DNA of 52,840 nucleotides from CALBPI01 sp039700805 (GTDB taxonomy: Bacteria > Pseudomonadota > Gammaproteobacteria > Steroidobacterales > Woeseiaceae), in the NCBI GenBank assembly GCA_039700805.1, contig JBCAZE010000005.1, positions 1-52,840 of the forward strand, written 5' to 3'. Below, one piece after another: positions 26,489 through 34,011 of this stretch (positions within the stretch are counted from its first letter, which is position 1; each line of letters begins with the position of its first letter). Position numbers and translations under genes: made by a program. The notes beneath the pieces are model-generated. The model saw only the letters and a program-made list of their open reading frames with translations, did no database searches and was not told where the DNA came from.

Positions 26489-26517
26489 TTGACAGCAATG
26501 TTCTGTTCATGCATTCT
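26489..26517 (+). promoter_or_regulatory. candidate promoter of the structured RNA before the HiPIP gene
   Basis: A perfect -35 box TTGACA (26489-26494) is followed 17 bases later by CATTCT (26512-26517), a weak -10 box. The bases before it, 26461-26488, are A/T-rich like an UP element. Transcription would begin near 26524, immediately before the first hairpin. Confidence 0.45.
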
Positions 26518-26523
26518 TTGTCT

Positions 26524-26648
26524 CGCGAGTTAGTCAAAGTCCCCCCAGCACTGCTGGTTGACTAACTTCGTTGTCCCCAATAGTCTTTTCAAACCGCATT
26601 GGAAAAGACCCTGGCCGGCCTCTCGTTCTGATGCCGGCCATTTTTTTT
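26524..26648 (+). ncRNA. candidate small RNA or structured attenuator leader (three hairpins, intrinsic terminator)
   Basis: Three successive hairpins fill an intergenic stretch. Hairpin 1 has a perfect ten-base stem, AGTTAGTCAA (26528-26537) with TTGACTAACT (26558-26567), around a loop that holds six consecutive C and a small inner CCAG/CTGG stem. A linker with CCCC follows. Hairpin 2 is GTCTTTTC (26583-26590) with GAAAAGAC (26602-26609). Hairpin 3 is TGGCCGGC (26612-26619) with GCCGGCCA (26633-26640) and eight T, an intrinsic terminator. C-rich unpaired loops are typical of sRNAs that pair with Shine-Dalgarno sequences. I do not recognise a known RNA family. It could instead be an attenuated leader of the HiPIP gene, which starts 57 bases after the T run. 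Confidence 0.5.
26612..26648 (+). terminator. intrinsic terminator upstream of the HiPIP gene
   Basis: A perfect eight-base stem TGGCCGGC/GCCGGCCA with a 13-base loop is followed by eight T residues. It lies about 200 bases after the histidine phosphatase gene and before the HiPIP start, so it ends either a leader or a separate small RNA. Confidence 0.85.
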
Positions 26649-26705
26649 GGTAAATCACCCACGGGGGGTGTGCGCAGGATGCGTTTAGACTTTAGGAGCA
26701 ACCAA

Positions 26706-27038
26706 ATGTCGTCAGACAAAATGAAGAACACCAGTCGTCGAGGTTTTGTAAAAGGTGCGATGGGTGTTGTTGCCGCAGTCCCAGTGGCAGCACTTGTATC
26801 GAGCCGTCGTGCGATGGCGGAAGACATGCCGAAGGTAGCGGAGGATGATGCACAAGCCGTTGCGTTGAACTACGTCCACGACGCAGGATCATCGGATAAG
26901 GCGCCAGAAGGCCAAAACTGTGCGAACTGCCAGTTGTATTCAGGCGGCGACAAAGAATGGGGTCCCTGTGCGATTTTTGCTGGAAAGGCAGTAAGCGCGA
27001 AAGGTTGGTGCTCAGCTTGGGCGCAACGCGTGGGCTAG
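26706..27038 (+). CDS. high-potential iron-sulfur protein (HiPIP), Tat-exported
   Basis: Periplasmic 4Fe-4S electron carrier of 110 residues. The Tat leader has SRRGFVKGAMG and a cleavage site after RAMA (about residue 37). The mature part carries the four cluster cysteines in the spacing CX2CX12CX13C (NCANCQLY, WGPCAIF, KGWCSAW), which is the HiPIP pattern. Such proteins pass electrons to cytochrome oxidases or photosynthetic centres. Start ATG 26706 follows AGGAG at 8 bases. No promoter is evident between the upstream terminator and the gene, so its expression may depend on read-through from the structured leader. Confidence 0.93.
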   Translation: MSSDKMKNTSRRGFVKGAMGVVAAVPVAALVSSRRAMAEDMPKVAEDDAQAVALNYVHDAGSSDKAPEGQNCANCQLYSGGDKEWGPCAIFAGKAVSAKGWCSAWAQRVG

Positions 27039-27057
27039 ACGGTCCCCGTCCAAAAAT

Positions 27058-27093
27058 CAAAGCCTCCAAGGATTCTTCCTTGGGGGCTTTTTT
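27058..27093 (+). terminator. intrinsic terminator after the HiPIP gene
   Basis: The arms AGCCTCCAAGGA (27061-27072) and TCCTTGGGGGCT are complementary save for one G.T wobble and are followed by six T. It lies 20-55 bases after the HiPIP stop codon. Confidence 0.88.
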
Positions 27094-27176
27094 ATGGAGT
27101 TGCGACGTTGCATCGTAACAAGCCGTCTGGCGGATCGCACGACCGTACCTCGACAATCGGAAGGCGCTGGTTTTGA

Positions 27177-27542
27177 TTACCTTAGTCGCAGACGAATTGG
27201 TCCTTTCGCCCGAGAGGGATCCACCTCGCGATTATTCTGCATGATCCGAATTTTATCGCGTGCTACCAACCGTCTCGCCGCGTTTCGCGCGGCTTCATTG
27301 AGGGCTCTCCAATCTTCTCCGCCGACGGCTTTCGCCGCTTCACTCGGACACATGGTTTTTTGACCGCGCTTGGCCAAGATGGCCAAGATCGCCGCCTCAA
27401 GGTCACGGTCATTGGACGTCAGGCCGGTCTTTCGGCAGGCCTTCGAGCAATATTTGATCTGATCCCAGTCGCGGGCCCACTTTTTTCGCCAGGTGATTTC
27501 ACGGCCACAACGCTCGCAGACCTTTGGCGCGCGCTCGCTCAT
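27177..27542 (-). CDS. DUF2256-DUF3253 fusion protein
   Basis: A protein of 121 residues made of two small domains. The N-terminal DUF2256 zinc-ribbon-like part holds VCERCGREITWRKKWARDWD and YCSKACRK (CX2C and CX3C). The C-terminal DUF3253 part holds AILAILAKRGQKTMCPSEAA and ends KGPIRLRLR. DUF2256 proteins are regularly encoded beside photolyase/cryptochrome genes, as here: its start overlaps the photolyase-renalase stop by four bases. DUF3253 looks like a winged-helix DNA-binding fold. A role in light response or DNA-repair regulation is inference. Confidence 0.87.
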   Translation of the reverse strand: MSERAPKVCERCGREITWRKKWARDWDQIKYCSKACRKTGLTSNDRDLEAAILAILAKRGQKTMCPSEAAKAVGGEDWRALNEAARNAARRLVARDKIRIMQNNREVDPSRAKGPIRLRLR

Positions 27543-29980
27543 TCAATATCCAACGCGGCCTGTCCGTCGATGTTTCGATCACGCAAGGCGGCGACGCCCA
27601 ATAATCGACCTGCGAGCGCTTGGCCACTGAGCCAGGCGGATTCAACTCGGGCGCCATCATGACACCAGTCACCGCACACGCCGATATTGCTGTTGATGTC
27701 GAATAGACACTCGTCTTGCAGTGGATTGGTGACACGTGCGTAACGCCACCGATGTGCCATCACGCTGCCTTCGATAGGTGCGAGTCCGGTCCGTTGTTCG
27801 AAGCACCGAGAAAGCACTGCCGCAACATCTTCTCGCGGTCGCTCGAGATTGGTTTCGGACCACTCTGGCGAGGCATGCAAAACCCAGCAAGCGTCGCCGT
27901 CCTTCGCGATATCGCTCGCCATCCAGGCAATCGGATCACCGGCGACGAACGCGCTGTCAAAGTCCTTTGGCACTGTTTCCGTTCGCAGCATTAACGCCCA
28001 TGTCGGTGTCATCTCAACCGTATTCGCGAGCTCGGCGAAGGCCGGTTGAATCGGTTGTAACAGTGCCGCCGTTTGTGGCGCGGGGGCGCTAAGCAGTACG
28101 GCGTCGAAACCGTCAATCTCATCTATGTGTGACTCAGCAAATCGCAGTGTCCATCGGCCTTCGGTTGGCTGGATCGATGCAACGGTGTGCGATGTCTTCA
28201 TTAGCAATCCGTCGGCTAGCCATTTGCAGAAGTCATTCATGCCGGGCTCGCCTCGGTAACGCACGCGTTCTGTCGGAGCAGACATGCCGTCTTCCGATAA
28301 GGCGACTATCCGTTTTGAGTAGGGCGCGAGAACGCGTTCCGTCAATAGCGAGGGGACCAATAATTTCAGCCTTTGATCATTGGCGGTGAAATACTGCGCA
28401 CCGTGATTGAATCGAAATTCTCCGCTGCGACGTGTTGCCGTTCTTCCTCCTGGCCCACGGCTTTTTTCGAAGACAGTCACATCGTGTTGATGCCGGCTGA
28501 GTACCGATGCTGCACTGAGTCCGGCAATCCCGGCACCAATCACGGCGATGCGTTGTCTGCGAGATTGAGGTCGAAGAATTTTTTCTCGGTAGCGCTGCAT
28601 ATCGAGTCGCTTCGCATGCGCCTTGATTGGCCGTGTCCGTATGTTGCCAAGCACAGGCTGAGGCGGCGTAAATGGCCGATCGAATAACCCCAATGCCCAT
28701 AGCAGGCCGCCATATGAGGCGGGATCATTGCCATCAAGTGCGTAGCGGTGATTGAGGTCGATGAGACGTTGCAACGCAATCTCTGGTGTGTCGCTCCAGC
28801 GCGGAATCGCCTTCGCCCAAGTCATACGTAAATTGTTATGCAACTCGCCGTGAATCAGTAACGACTGTTGTGCGAGATTCCATAGCAAAGAATGCGTCTT
28901 GCCGTGTGCCAGTGCGACATCGCTGTACTCTCGCTCACGGTCATCATCGCGATGCTCATTGAGTGTCTTGACGGCCCAGCTGGGTAGCGCAGCCAACGAG
29001 TCAGGATCATCGCTATGAACACAAAAGTGATGGGCGAGTTCACGCCAGATAGTCAATTCATCCAGGAATTTGGTTGCCCCACTGCCACCATGATGCGCCG
29101 CGTCGGTGGCGATTCTGAACGGTGAGACCATGCCATAATGAAGGTAGGGTGACATGCGGCTGACGCTGTTTGGCCAGTCTCTAGCCGCATCATTGCGTGT
29201 CTTGTCGTAGCGTTTCAGTCCGTCGTTCGCGAAGCGATGCCAGCGCGCTAATCCTGCACGCGTACCGCCTACGGTATCCGCGACCGGCGGGATACTATGG
29301 TCAATCGGTTGTCTTGCGACTAGATCGGCGATGTCGTCGTCGCTAAATTGCTCGATGTCGATCGTGTCGTACATCGGCTTGATGCGCCCTTTCGCGGCAG
29401 GGGCGCGATAGTCCCAGCCGGTGTTGATGCGTTGCTGGTACTCGGCCTTGAACTTGTCGCGAAATGCGAACGCACGGGAAGGGGCTTTTTGACTCAGCGT
29501 CATCGGCACGATGCAACGCGCATCGACTTGTAGAACGGGACCTGACGCGCGAGCGGCGAGAGCCGGTTGCCAGCGATTGAATGGGGCAACTGGCATCATC
29601 TCCATCACCACAGCTGCCGCGTTGGCGACCAGTGTGTTCAGCGGAGATGCAACGAGATCATCGCTCGGCACATGCAGCCCATAACTGATGTCTAGCATGC
29701 GGAGTTGCCGCGCGAAATCGCGAGCGCCTTGCAATATGAATGTGTGATGGCGGTCGCTATTGAATCCGTGTTTGCCGGCAAGACCTTGATACACCAACAC
29801 AGGAAGATCGTGTTGATCACCTATCCAGAGCGCGGTGTCTAGCGCTGGGTTGTCCTCCGCTCGCAGCGCATGGTGTGCCCAATAAAGAACGAATGCGCCT
29901 TGGCTGACAGAGGCTTGATCATTTAGTAACCGAATGCGTTCCCGAAGTGCGGTCGGCGCACTGTGCAAATTGAATGACAT
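27539..29980 (-). CDS. class II-like DNA photolyase fused to a renalase-like FAD oxidase
   Basis: A two-domain flavoprotein of 813 residues. Residues 1 to about 470 are a photolyase: LYWAHHALRAEDNPAL near the start, then the FAD domain with SRMSPYLHYGMVSP, FLDELTIWRELAHHFC, TLNEHRDDDREREYSDVAL and HRYALDGNDPASYGGLLW. The latter blocks are those of class II CPD photolyases. From about 478 a second domain starts with the dinucleotide motif RIAVIGAGIAGLSAASVL. It continues VFEKSRGPGGRTATRR and NHGAQYFTAND, which match renalase-like NAD(P)H-handling FAD oxidoreductases. The reading frame is continuous through the junction with no stop. A joint light-repair and flavin-reducing function is a reasonable guess but not known. 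Divergent from a second photolyase. Confidence 0.9.
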   Translation of the reverse strand: MSFNLHSAPTALRERIRLLNDQASVSQGAFVLYWAHHALRAEDNPALDTALWIGDQHDLPVLVYQGLAGKHGFNSDRHHTFILQGARDFARQLRMLDISYGLHVPSDDLVASPLNTLVANAAAVVMEMMPVAPFNRWQPALAARASGPVLQVDARCIVPMTLSQKAPSRAFAFRDKFKAEYQQRINTGWDYRAPAAKGRIKPMYDTIDIEQFSDDDIADLVARQPIDHSIPPVADTVGGTRAGLARWHRFANDGLKRYDKTRNDAARDWPNSVSRMSPYLHYGMVSPFRIATDAAHHGGSGATKFLDELTIWRELAHHFCVHSDDPDSLAALPSWAVKTLNEHRDDDREREYSDVALAHGKTHSLLWNLAQQSLLIHGELHNNLRMTWAKAIPRWSDTPEIALQRLIDLNHRYALDGNDPASYGGLLWALGLFDRPFTPPQPVLGNIRTRPIKAHAKRLDMQRYREKILRPQSRRQRIAVIGAGIAGLSAASVLSRHQHDVTVFEKSRGPGGRTATRRSGEFRFNHGAQYFTANDQRLKLLVPSLLTERVLAPYSKRIVALSEDGMSAPTERVRYRGEPGMNDFCKWLADGLLMKTSHTVASIQPTEGRWTLRFAESHIDEIDGFDAVLLSAPAPQTAALLQPIQPAFAELANTVEMTPTWALMLRTETVPKDFDSAFVAGDPIAWMASDIAKDGDACWVLHASPEWSETNLERPREDVAAVLSRCFEQRTGLAPIEGSVMAHRWRYARVTNPLQDECLFDINSNIGVCGDWCHDGARVESAWLSGQALAGRLLGVAALRDRNIDGQAALDIE

Positions 29981-30002
29981 CGAGTGGTGGTTCCGTCCAT
30001 CG

Positions 30003-30067
30003 TGACGACATCAAATATCGACGCGTCCAGTAGCTAGAAATGAATACTTGTCGACATCAATTCGACA
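30003..30067 (+). repeat. paired operator-like repeats between the two photolyase genes
   Basis: GACATCAAATATCGAC (30007-30022) and GACATCAATTCGAC (30053-30066) are near-identical, 46 bases apart. The second lies within an inverted repeat TGTCGA-N7-TCGACA (30049-30067); the first has the weaker symmetry TGACGA-N9-TCGACG (30003-30023). Both lie in the 148-base gap between divergent genes, the usual place for sites of a shared regulator. The protein that would bind them is not known. Confidence 0.35.
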
Positions 30068-30128
30068 CAACCTGCATCGGTCTGCGTTTATCGATACAGT
30101 GCCTACACACTCTTCGATCAGTGTTCGA

Positions 30129-31700
30129 ATGTCAAACCGAAACGTCCAAATCGTCTGGTACAAACGCGATCTTCGCATCCGTGATCACGCACCGTTGAAT
30201 CGAGCGGCCCTGGCAGGTGATGTGTTGCCGCTGTACATCGTCGAGCCCGCTATTTTGTCGGCCGACGATATGGATGCTATGCACTTTGAGTTCATTCGCG
30301 ACTGCCTCGAGTCGCTGCGCGAATCACTCACCGCGCTTGGCGCGCCGCTCATCGTTAAGACGGGCGAGGCTGTAGCTGTTTTTGAATCACTCGCCCAGCG
30401 GTTTGAGATCACGGCGATTCACTGCCACGAAGAGACAGGCAATGCGTTGACCTTTGCACGTGACAAGTCAGTGCTCCAATGGGCGCGAGCCCGAGGCATC
30501 GACATTCACGAAGTGCCGAACAACGGTGTCGTTCGGCGACTCGGGAGTCGCGACGGTTGGGCGAGCATTTGGGCGCAAAGAATGCACCAGGATCCCGTCG
30601 AGCCGCCTGGCGACTTGTCGGCCGTAGCGATCGAAGTCGATGAGATACCGGACGCGCGGTCACTGAACCTCTGTCATCTGCATCCGGCGGTAGAAAAAAG
30701 ACAACAGACACAGATCGGCGGCGAGGGGGCGGCATGGCAGACCCTCGAGAGTTTCGTCGCTGAGCGAGGGCATCGTTATCAGCGTGAGATTAGCGCACCT
30801 GCGATTGCCAGGCGTTCGTGCTCGCGGCTGAGTCCATACATCGCTTATGGCGTGTTGTCGATCCGACAAATCGTCGACTATGTCGGTCGCAGTAATTTCA
30901 CAGGTCGCCCGGCCAGTGCTTTTATCAGCCGTTTGCATTGGCATTGTCATTTCATCCAGAAGCTCGAGTCTGAGCCAGACATTGAGTTTCGGTGTTTCAA
31001 TCCGCTCTACGAAACGCTCCGAGGGGCGCCCGATCCGAAAAAGTTGATCGCGTGGCAGCAGGGGCGAACCGGATACCCGTTTGTGGATGCCTGTATACGC
31101 TCACTGCAAAACAGCGGGTGGATCAACTTTCGGATGCGAGCGATGCTGACATCGTTTGCCGCCTATGATCTGTGGCTAGATTGGCGGTCGTTCCGTGATT
31201 TCCTTGCGCGCCAATTCATCGACTACGAACCAGGTATCCACATTTCTCAGCTACAGATGCAAAGTGGGGTCACCGGCATTAATACCCCTCGCATGTACAA
31301 CCCTGTGAAACAAGGCTATGACCACGACCCGGCAGGGGAATTTATTCGCGAATGGGTTCCAGAGCTTGCGAACGTGCCGACACTGTTCATTCATGAACCA
31401 TGGAAGATGTCACCGTTAGAGATTGCTGAGACAGGAATGCAACCGGGAACGCATTATCCAATGCCTATCGTCGATCACCAGCAAGCGATACGACACGCGC
31501 GCGCGGCGATTGCGAAGGTCAGAAATAGCGACGCACACGGTTCGCAAGCGGATGCCGTCTTTGTGAAACATGGCAGTCGAAAACGTTCCGGTGACCGTCA
31601 GAGTGCCAGTGCCTATCGACAACGGCGTGGGAAAGGACAGGATGGTCGCCGGTTTGATCGGCCAGCTGCCGATCACGGCCAGTTGTCACTTTTTGAATGA
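30129..31700 (+). CDS. cryptochrome/DNA photolyase family protein
   Basis: A protein of about 523 residues from ATG 30129 (frame open to 30048). The N-terminal antenna-type domain begins QIVWYKRDLRIRDHAPL. The FAD domain holds CSRLSPYIAYGVLSIRQIVD, then GRTGYPFVDACIRSLQNSGW, INFRMRAMLTSFAAYDLWLD and YEPGIHISQLQMQSGVTG. The closing tail is basic and ends QLSLFE. GYPFVDA...W...RMR is the standard FAD/DNA-binding set of the photolyase superfamily. The subfamily (CPD, 6-4 or cryptochrome) cannot be fixed by eye. It is divergent from the class II-renalase fusion and followed by an FAA hydrolase. Confidence 0.92.
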   Translation: MSNRNVQIVWYKRDLRIRDHAPLNRAALAGDVLPLYIVEPAILSADDMDAMHFEFIRDCLESLRESLTALGAPLIVKTGEAVAVFESLAQRFEITAIHCHEETGNALTFARDKSVLQWARARGIDIHEVPNNGVVRRLGSRDGWASIWAQRMHQDPVEPPGDLSAVAIEVDEIPDARSLNLCHLHPAVEKRQQTQIGGEGAAWQTLESFVAERGHRYQREISAPAIARRSCSRLSPYIAYGVLSIRQIVDYVGRSNFTGRPASAFISRLHWHCHFIQKLESEPDIEFRCFNPLYETLRGAPDPKKLIAWQQGRTGYPFVDACIRSLQNSGWINFRMRAMLTSFAAYDLWLDWRSFRDFLARQFIDYEPGIHISQLQMQSGVTGINTPRMYNPVKQGYDHDPAGEFIREWVPELANVPTLFIHEPWKMSPLEIAETGMQPGTHYPMPIVDHQQAIRHARAAIAKVRNSDAHGSQADAVFVKHGSRKRSGDRQSASAYRQRRGKGQDGRRFDRPAADHGQLSLFE

Positions 31701-31748
31701 CGGTGAGCGCTCCAGTAGTCTTACGGGACTAACTTAAGGAGTTTGGTG

Positions 31749-32612
31749 ATGCGGCTTGTCAGTTTTGCGCACGAAGGTCAAGAGAGTTTCGGAATTGTCA
31801 CCGCCGCGGGTGTGATCGATGCGGGGGCGCGGCTTCCAGAATATCGCTCTTTGATTGACGTGATCGCTGATGATGCCACGGATCGTTTGCGTAACTTGTC
31901 ACAAGATGGTGATGCAGACTTCGCGTTTGGTGATGTCGCCTTTCTGCCGGTGATCCCGAAACCCGATAAAATTATCTGTGTTGGCATCAACTATCGGCCG
32001 CATGTCGAAGAAACTGGCCGTGAGACGCCCGAGCATCCGGTGTTGTTCACGCGCTTCTCAGGAAGCCAGGTCGGACACGAGCAACCGATCGTTGTGCCAT
32101 CGCTTTCACATCGGCTCGACTATGAAGGCGAGCTCGCTGTGGTGATCGGTCGCTCCGGTCGTCACATACCCCGGCATGGCGCATTGCATCACGTCGCAGG
32201 TTACGCCGCGTTTAACGATGGCTCTGTGCGTGATTATCAGCGTCACTCTTCGCAGTTCACGCCGGGCAAAAATTTCGCTCAAAGCGGTAGCTTTGGTCCG
32301 TGGCTAACGACTTCCGATGAGATCGGTGACCCATCTTCGCTGTCAATTGAAACGCGCCTGAATGGTGAGGTGATGCAGCAAGCGAGCCTGGGCGACCTCA
32401 TTTTTGATGTGCCCGCGCTGATCGCCTATATCTCTTCTTTCTGCACCGTGTTGCCCGGAGATGTCATCGTCACGGGCACACCTGGTGGCGTCGGTTACGT
32501 TCGCAAACCGCCACGTTACATGCAGGCCGGCGACACGGTGGAAGTTGATATCTCGGGTATCGGTATTCTACGCAATTCACTGATCGACGAGGTCAGTGCA
32601 CTTAGTGGCTAG
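31749..32612 (+). CDS. fumarylacetoacetate hydrolase (FAH) family protein
   Basis: A protein of 287 residues from ATG 31749 with AAGGAG 7 bases in front. It has the FAH fold signature KIICVGINYRPHVEE, metal-binding LDYEGELAVVIGR and FNDGSVRDYQ, and SGSFGPWLTTSDEIGDPSSL with VIVTGTPGGVGY. Members split C-C bonds or decarboxylate oxo acids, often in aromatic catabolism. The substrate here is unknown. Its stop overlaps the start of the RimB-like gene by 8 bases (GTGGCTAG), so it may be transcribed with the rim cassette. Confidence 0.92.
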   Translation: MRLVSFAHEGQESFGIVTAAGVIDAGARLPEYRSLIDVIADDATDRLRNLSQDGDADFAFGDVAFLPVIPKPDKIICVGINYRPHVEETGRETPEHPVLFTRFSGSQVGHEQPIVVPSLSHRLDYEGELAVVIGRSGRHIPRHGALHHVAGYAAFNDGSVRDYQRHSSQFTPGKNFAQSGSFGPWLTTSDEIGDPSSLSIETRLNGEVMQQASLGDLIFDVPALIAYISSFCTVLPGDVIVTGTPGGVGYVRKPPRYMQAGDTVEVDISGIGILRNSLIDEVSALSG

Positions 32613-33072
32613 TCAGCCGACCAGAGGTGCGCCGACGCTCACTGTCGGTTGGCGCGAATGGGTGGACTTGCCGGACCTCGGGCTTTCAGGTATCAAAGCG
32701 AAAGTCGATACCGGCGCAAGAACATCTGCCTTGCACGCGTTCGCTGTTGAACCTTACCGCGACGGTGGTGTATTACGTGCGCGTTTTCGAATTCAGCCAG
32801 CGCATCGCGATAACCGAATTGAGCGCTTGTGCGACGCGGAAGTCGTGGATCAACGCTCGGTCAAAAACTCTGGTGGTGACAGCGAATTGCGATTGGTCAT
32901 CGGTACAACGTTAGCGCTCGGCGATCACAGTTGGCCGATCGAGTTGACGCTGACCGCTCGTGATAATATGAAATTTCGAATGCTGTTGGGCAGAACGGCG
33001 ATCAATGGCCGGGCGCTCGTCAATCCAGAACGTTCTTATCTGACCGGGCGACGAACAGTCACCCGGGATTAA
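32605..33072 (+). CDS. RimB-like retropepsin-type protease (RimK-associated)
   Basis: A protein of 155 residues from GTG 32605, giving an 8-base GTGGCTAG overlap with the FAA gene; GTG 32596 is an alternative. The aspartic-protease-like core is AKVDTGARTSALHA, the D-T-G-A site of the family annotated as ATP-dependent zinc protease or RimK-associated retropepsin. In Pseudomonas, RimB is a protease that trims glutamate tails added by RimK. It is 33 bases from rimK. Confidence 0.85.
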   Translation: MASQPTRGAPTLTVGWREWVDLPDLGLSGIKAKVDTGARTSALHAFAVEPYRDGGVLRARFRIQPAHRDNRIERLCDAEVVDQRSVKNSGGDSELRLVIGTTLALGDHSWPIELTLTARDNMKFRMLLGRTAINGRALVNPERSYLTGRRTVTRD

Positions 33073-33105
33073 TGACATCTTTTTTGTGAAGAGACGGAGA
33101 CAGGC

Positions 33106-34011
33106 GTGAGAATAGCCATCCTCTCGCGAAATAAGCGACTGTACTCGACGCGACGTTTGGTCGAAGCGTCTGAAAGCCGAGGTCATGACGTTCGCGTCAT
33201 TGATCATTTGCGTTGTTACATGAACATCGCGTCTCATAAACCAGCGGTGCACTATAAAGGCGAACGTCTAGCGCCTTTTGACGCCGTGATTCCGCGTATT
33301 GGAAGTTCCGTGACGTTTTATGGAACGGCAGTGGTCCGTCAGTTCGAAATGATGGGCACCTTCACGCTGAATGAGTCTGTCGCTATTTCCAGGTCTCGTG
33401 ACAAACTGCGCTCGCTGCAATTGATGTCGCGAAAAGGGATCGGCATGCCGGTGACCGGTTTTGCGCATTCCCCGGATGACACCTCCGATCTTCTCAATTT
33501 GACCGGTGGCGCACCGGTGGTCATCAAGCTGCTCGAAGGTACGCAAGGCGTTGGCGTGGTGCTTGCTGAAACCAGTAAAGCGGCTTCCAGTGTTATCGAA
33601 GCGTTTCGCGGTATCAATGCCAATATCCTGGTACAGGAGTTCATCAAAGAAGCGGGCGGTGCGGACATTCGTTGTTTCGTTGTTGGCGGAAAGGTGGTGG
33701 CCGCAATGAAGCGCCAAGCGAAAGAGGGTGAGTTCCGATCCAACCTGCACCGCGGCGGTTCGGCGACGCTGATTCGGATTACGCCAGAAGAGCGTAGTAC
33801 CGTCGTCAGAGCGGCCAAGATCATGGGTCTGAATGTGGCGGGCGTTGATATCCTACGCTCGAACCATGGGCCGGTTGTGATGGAGGTCAATTCCTCACCG
33901 GGCCTTGAGGGTATCGAGGACGCGACCGGCAAGGACATTGCCGCCATGATTATCGAGTTCATTGAAAAAAACGCGCGCCCAGGGCGTACTCGGACCAAGG
34001 GCAGTGGCTAA
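33106..34011 (+). CDS. rimK: RimK-type ATP-grasp glutamate ligase
   Basis: Cytosolic ligase of 301 residues (usual length) that adds glutamate to the C-terminus of ribosomal protein S6 and can make poly-glutamate. Start is GTG 33106 behind GGAG. ATP-grasp pieces are visible: SRSRDKLRSLQLMSRKGIG, then VVIKLLEGTQGVGVVL near residues 145-160, ILVQEFIKEAGGADIRCFVV, and the metal-binding VVMEVNSSPGLEGIE near 262-276. The stop overlaps the next gene by 8 bases (GTGGCTAA), the same arrangement as at the FAA/rimB junction. Confidence 0.94.
   Translation: MRIAILSRNKRLYSTRRLVEASESRGHDVRVIDHLRCYMNIASHKPAVHYKGERLAPFDAVIPRIGSSVTFYGTAVVRQFEMMGTFTLNESVAISRSRDKLRSLQLMSRKGIGMPVTGFAHSPDDTSDLLNLTGGAPVVIKLLEGTQGVGVVLAETSKAASSVIEAFRGINANILVQEFIKEAGGADIRCFVVGGKVVAAMKRQAKEGEFRSNLHRGGSATLIRITPEERSTVVRAAKIMGLNVAGVDILRSNHGPVVMEVNSSPGLEGIEDATGKDIAAMIIEFIEKNARPGRTRTKGSG

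Noticed and set aside
29976..30128. Possible LitR/MerR-type or sigma-factor promoter in the photolyase gap
   Set aside because: No known consensus was matched with confidence; only the paired repeats are reported.
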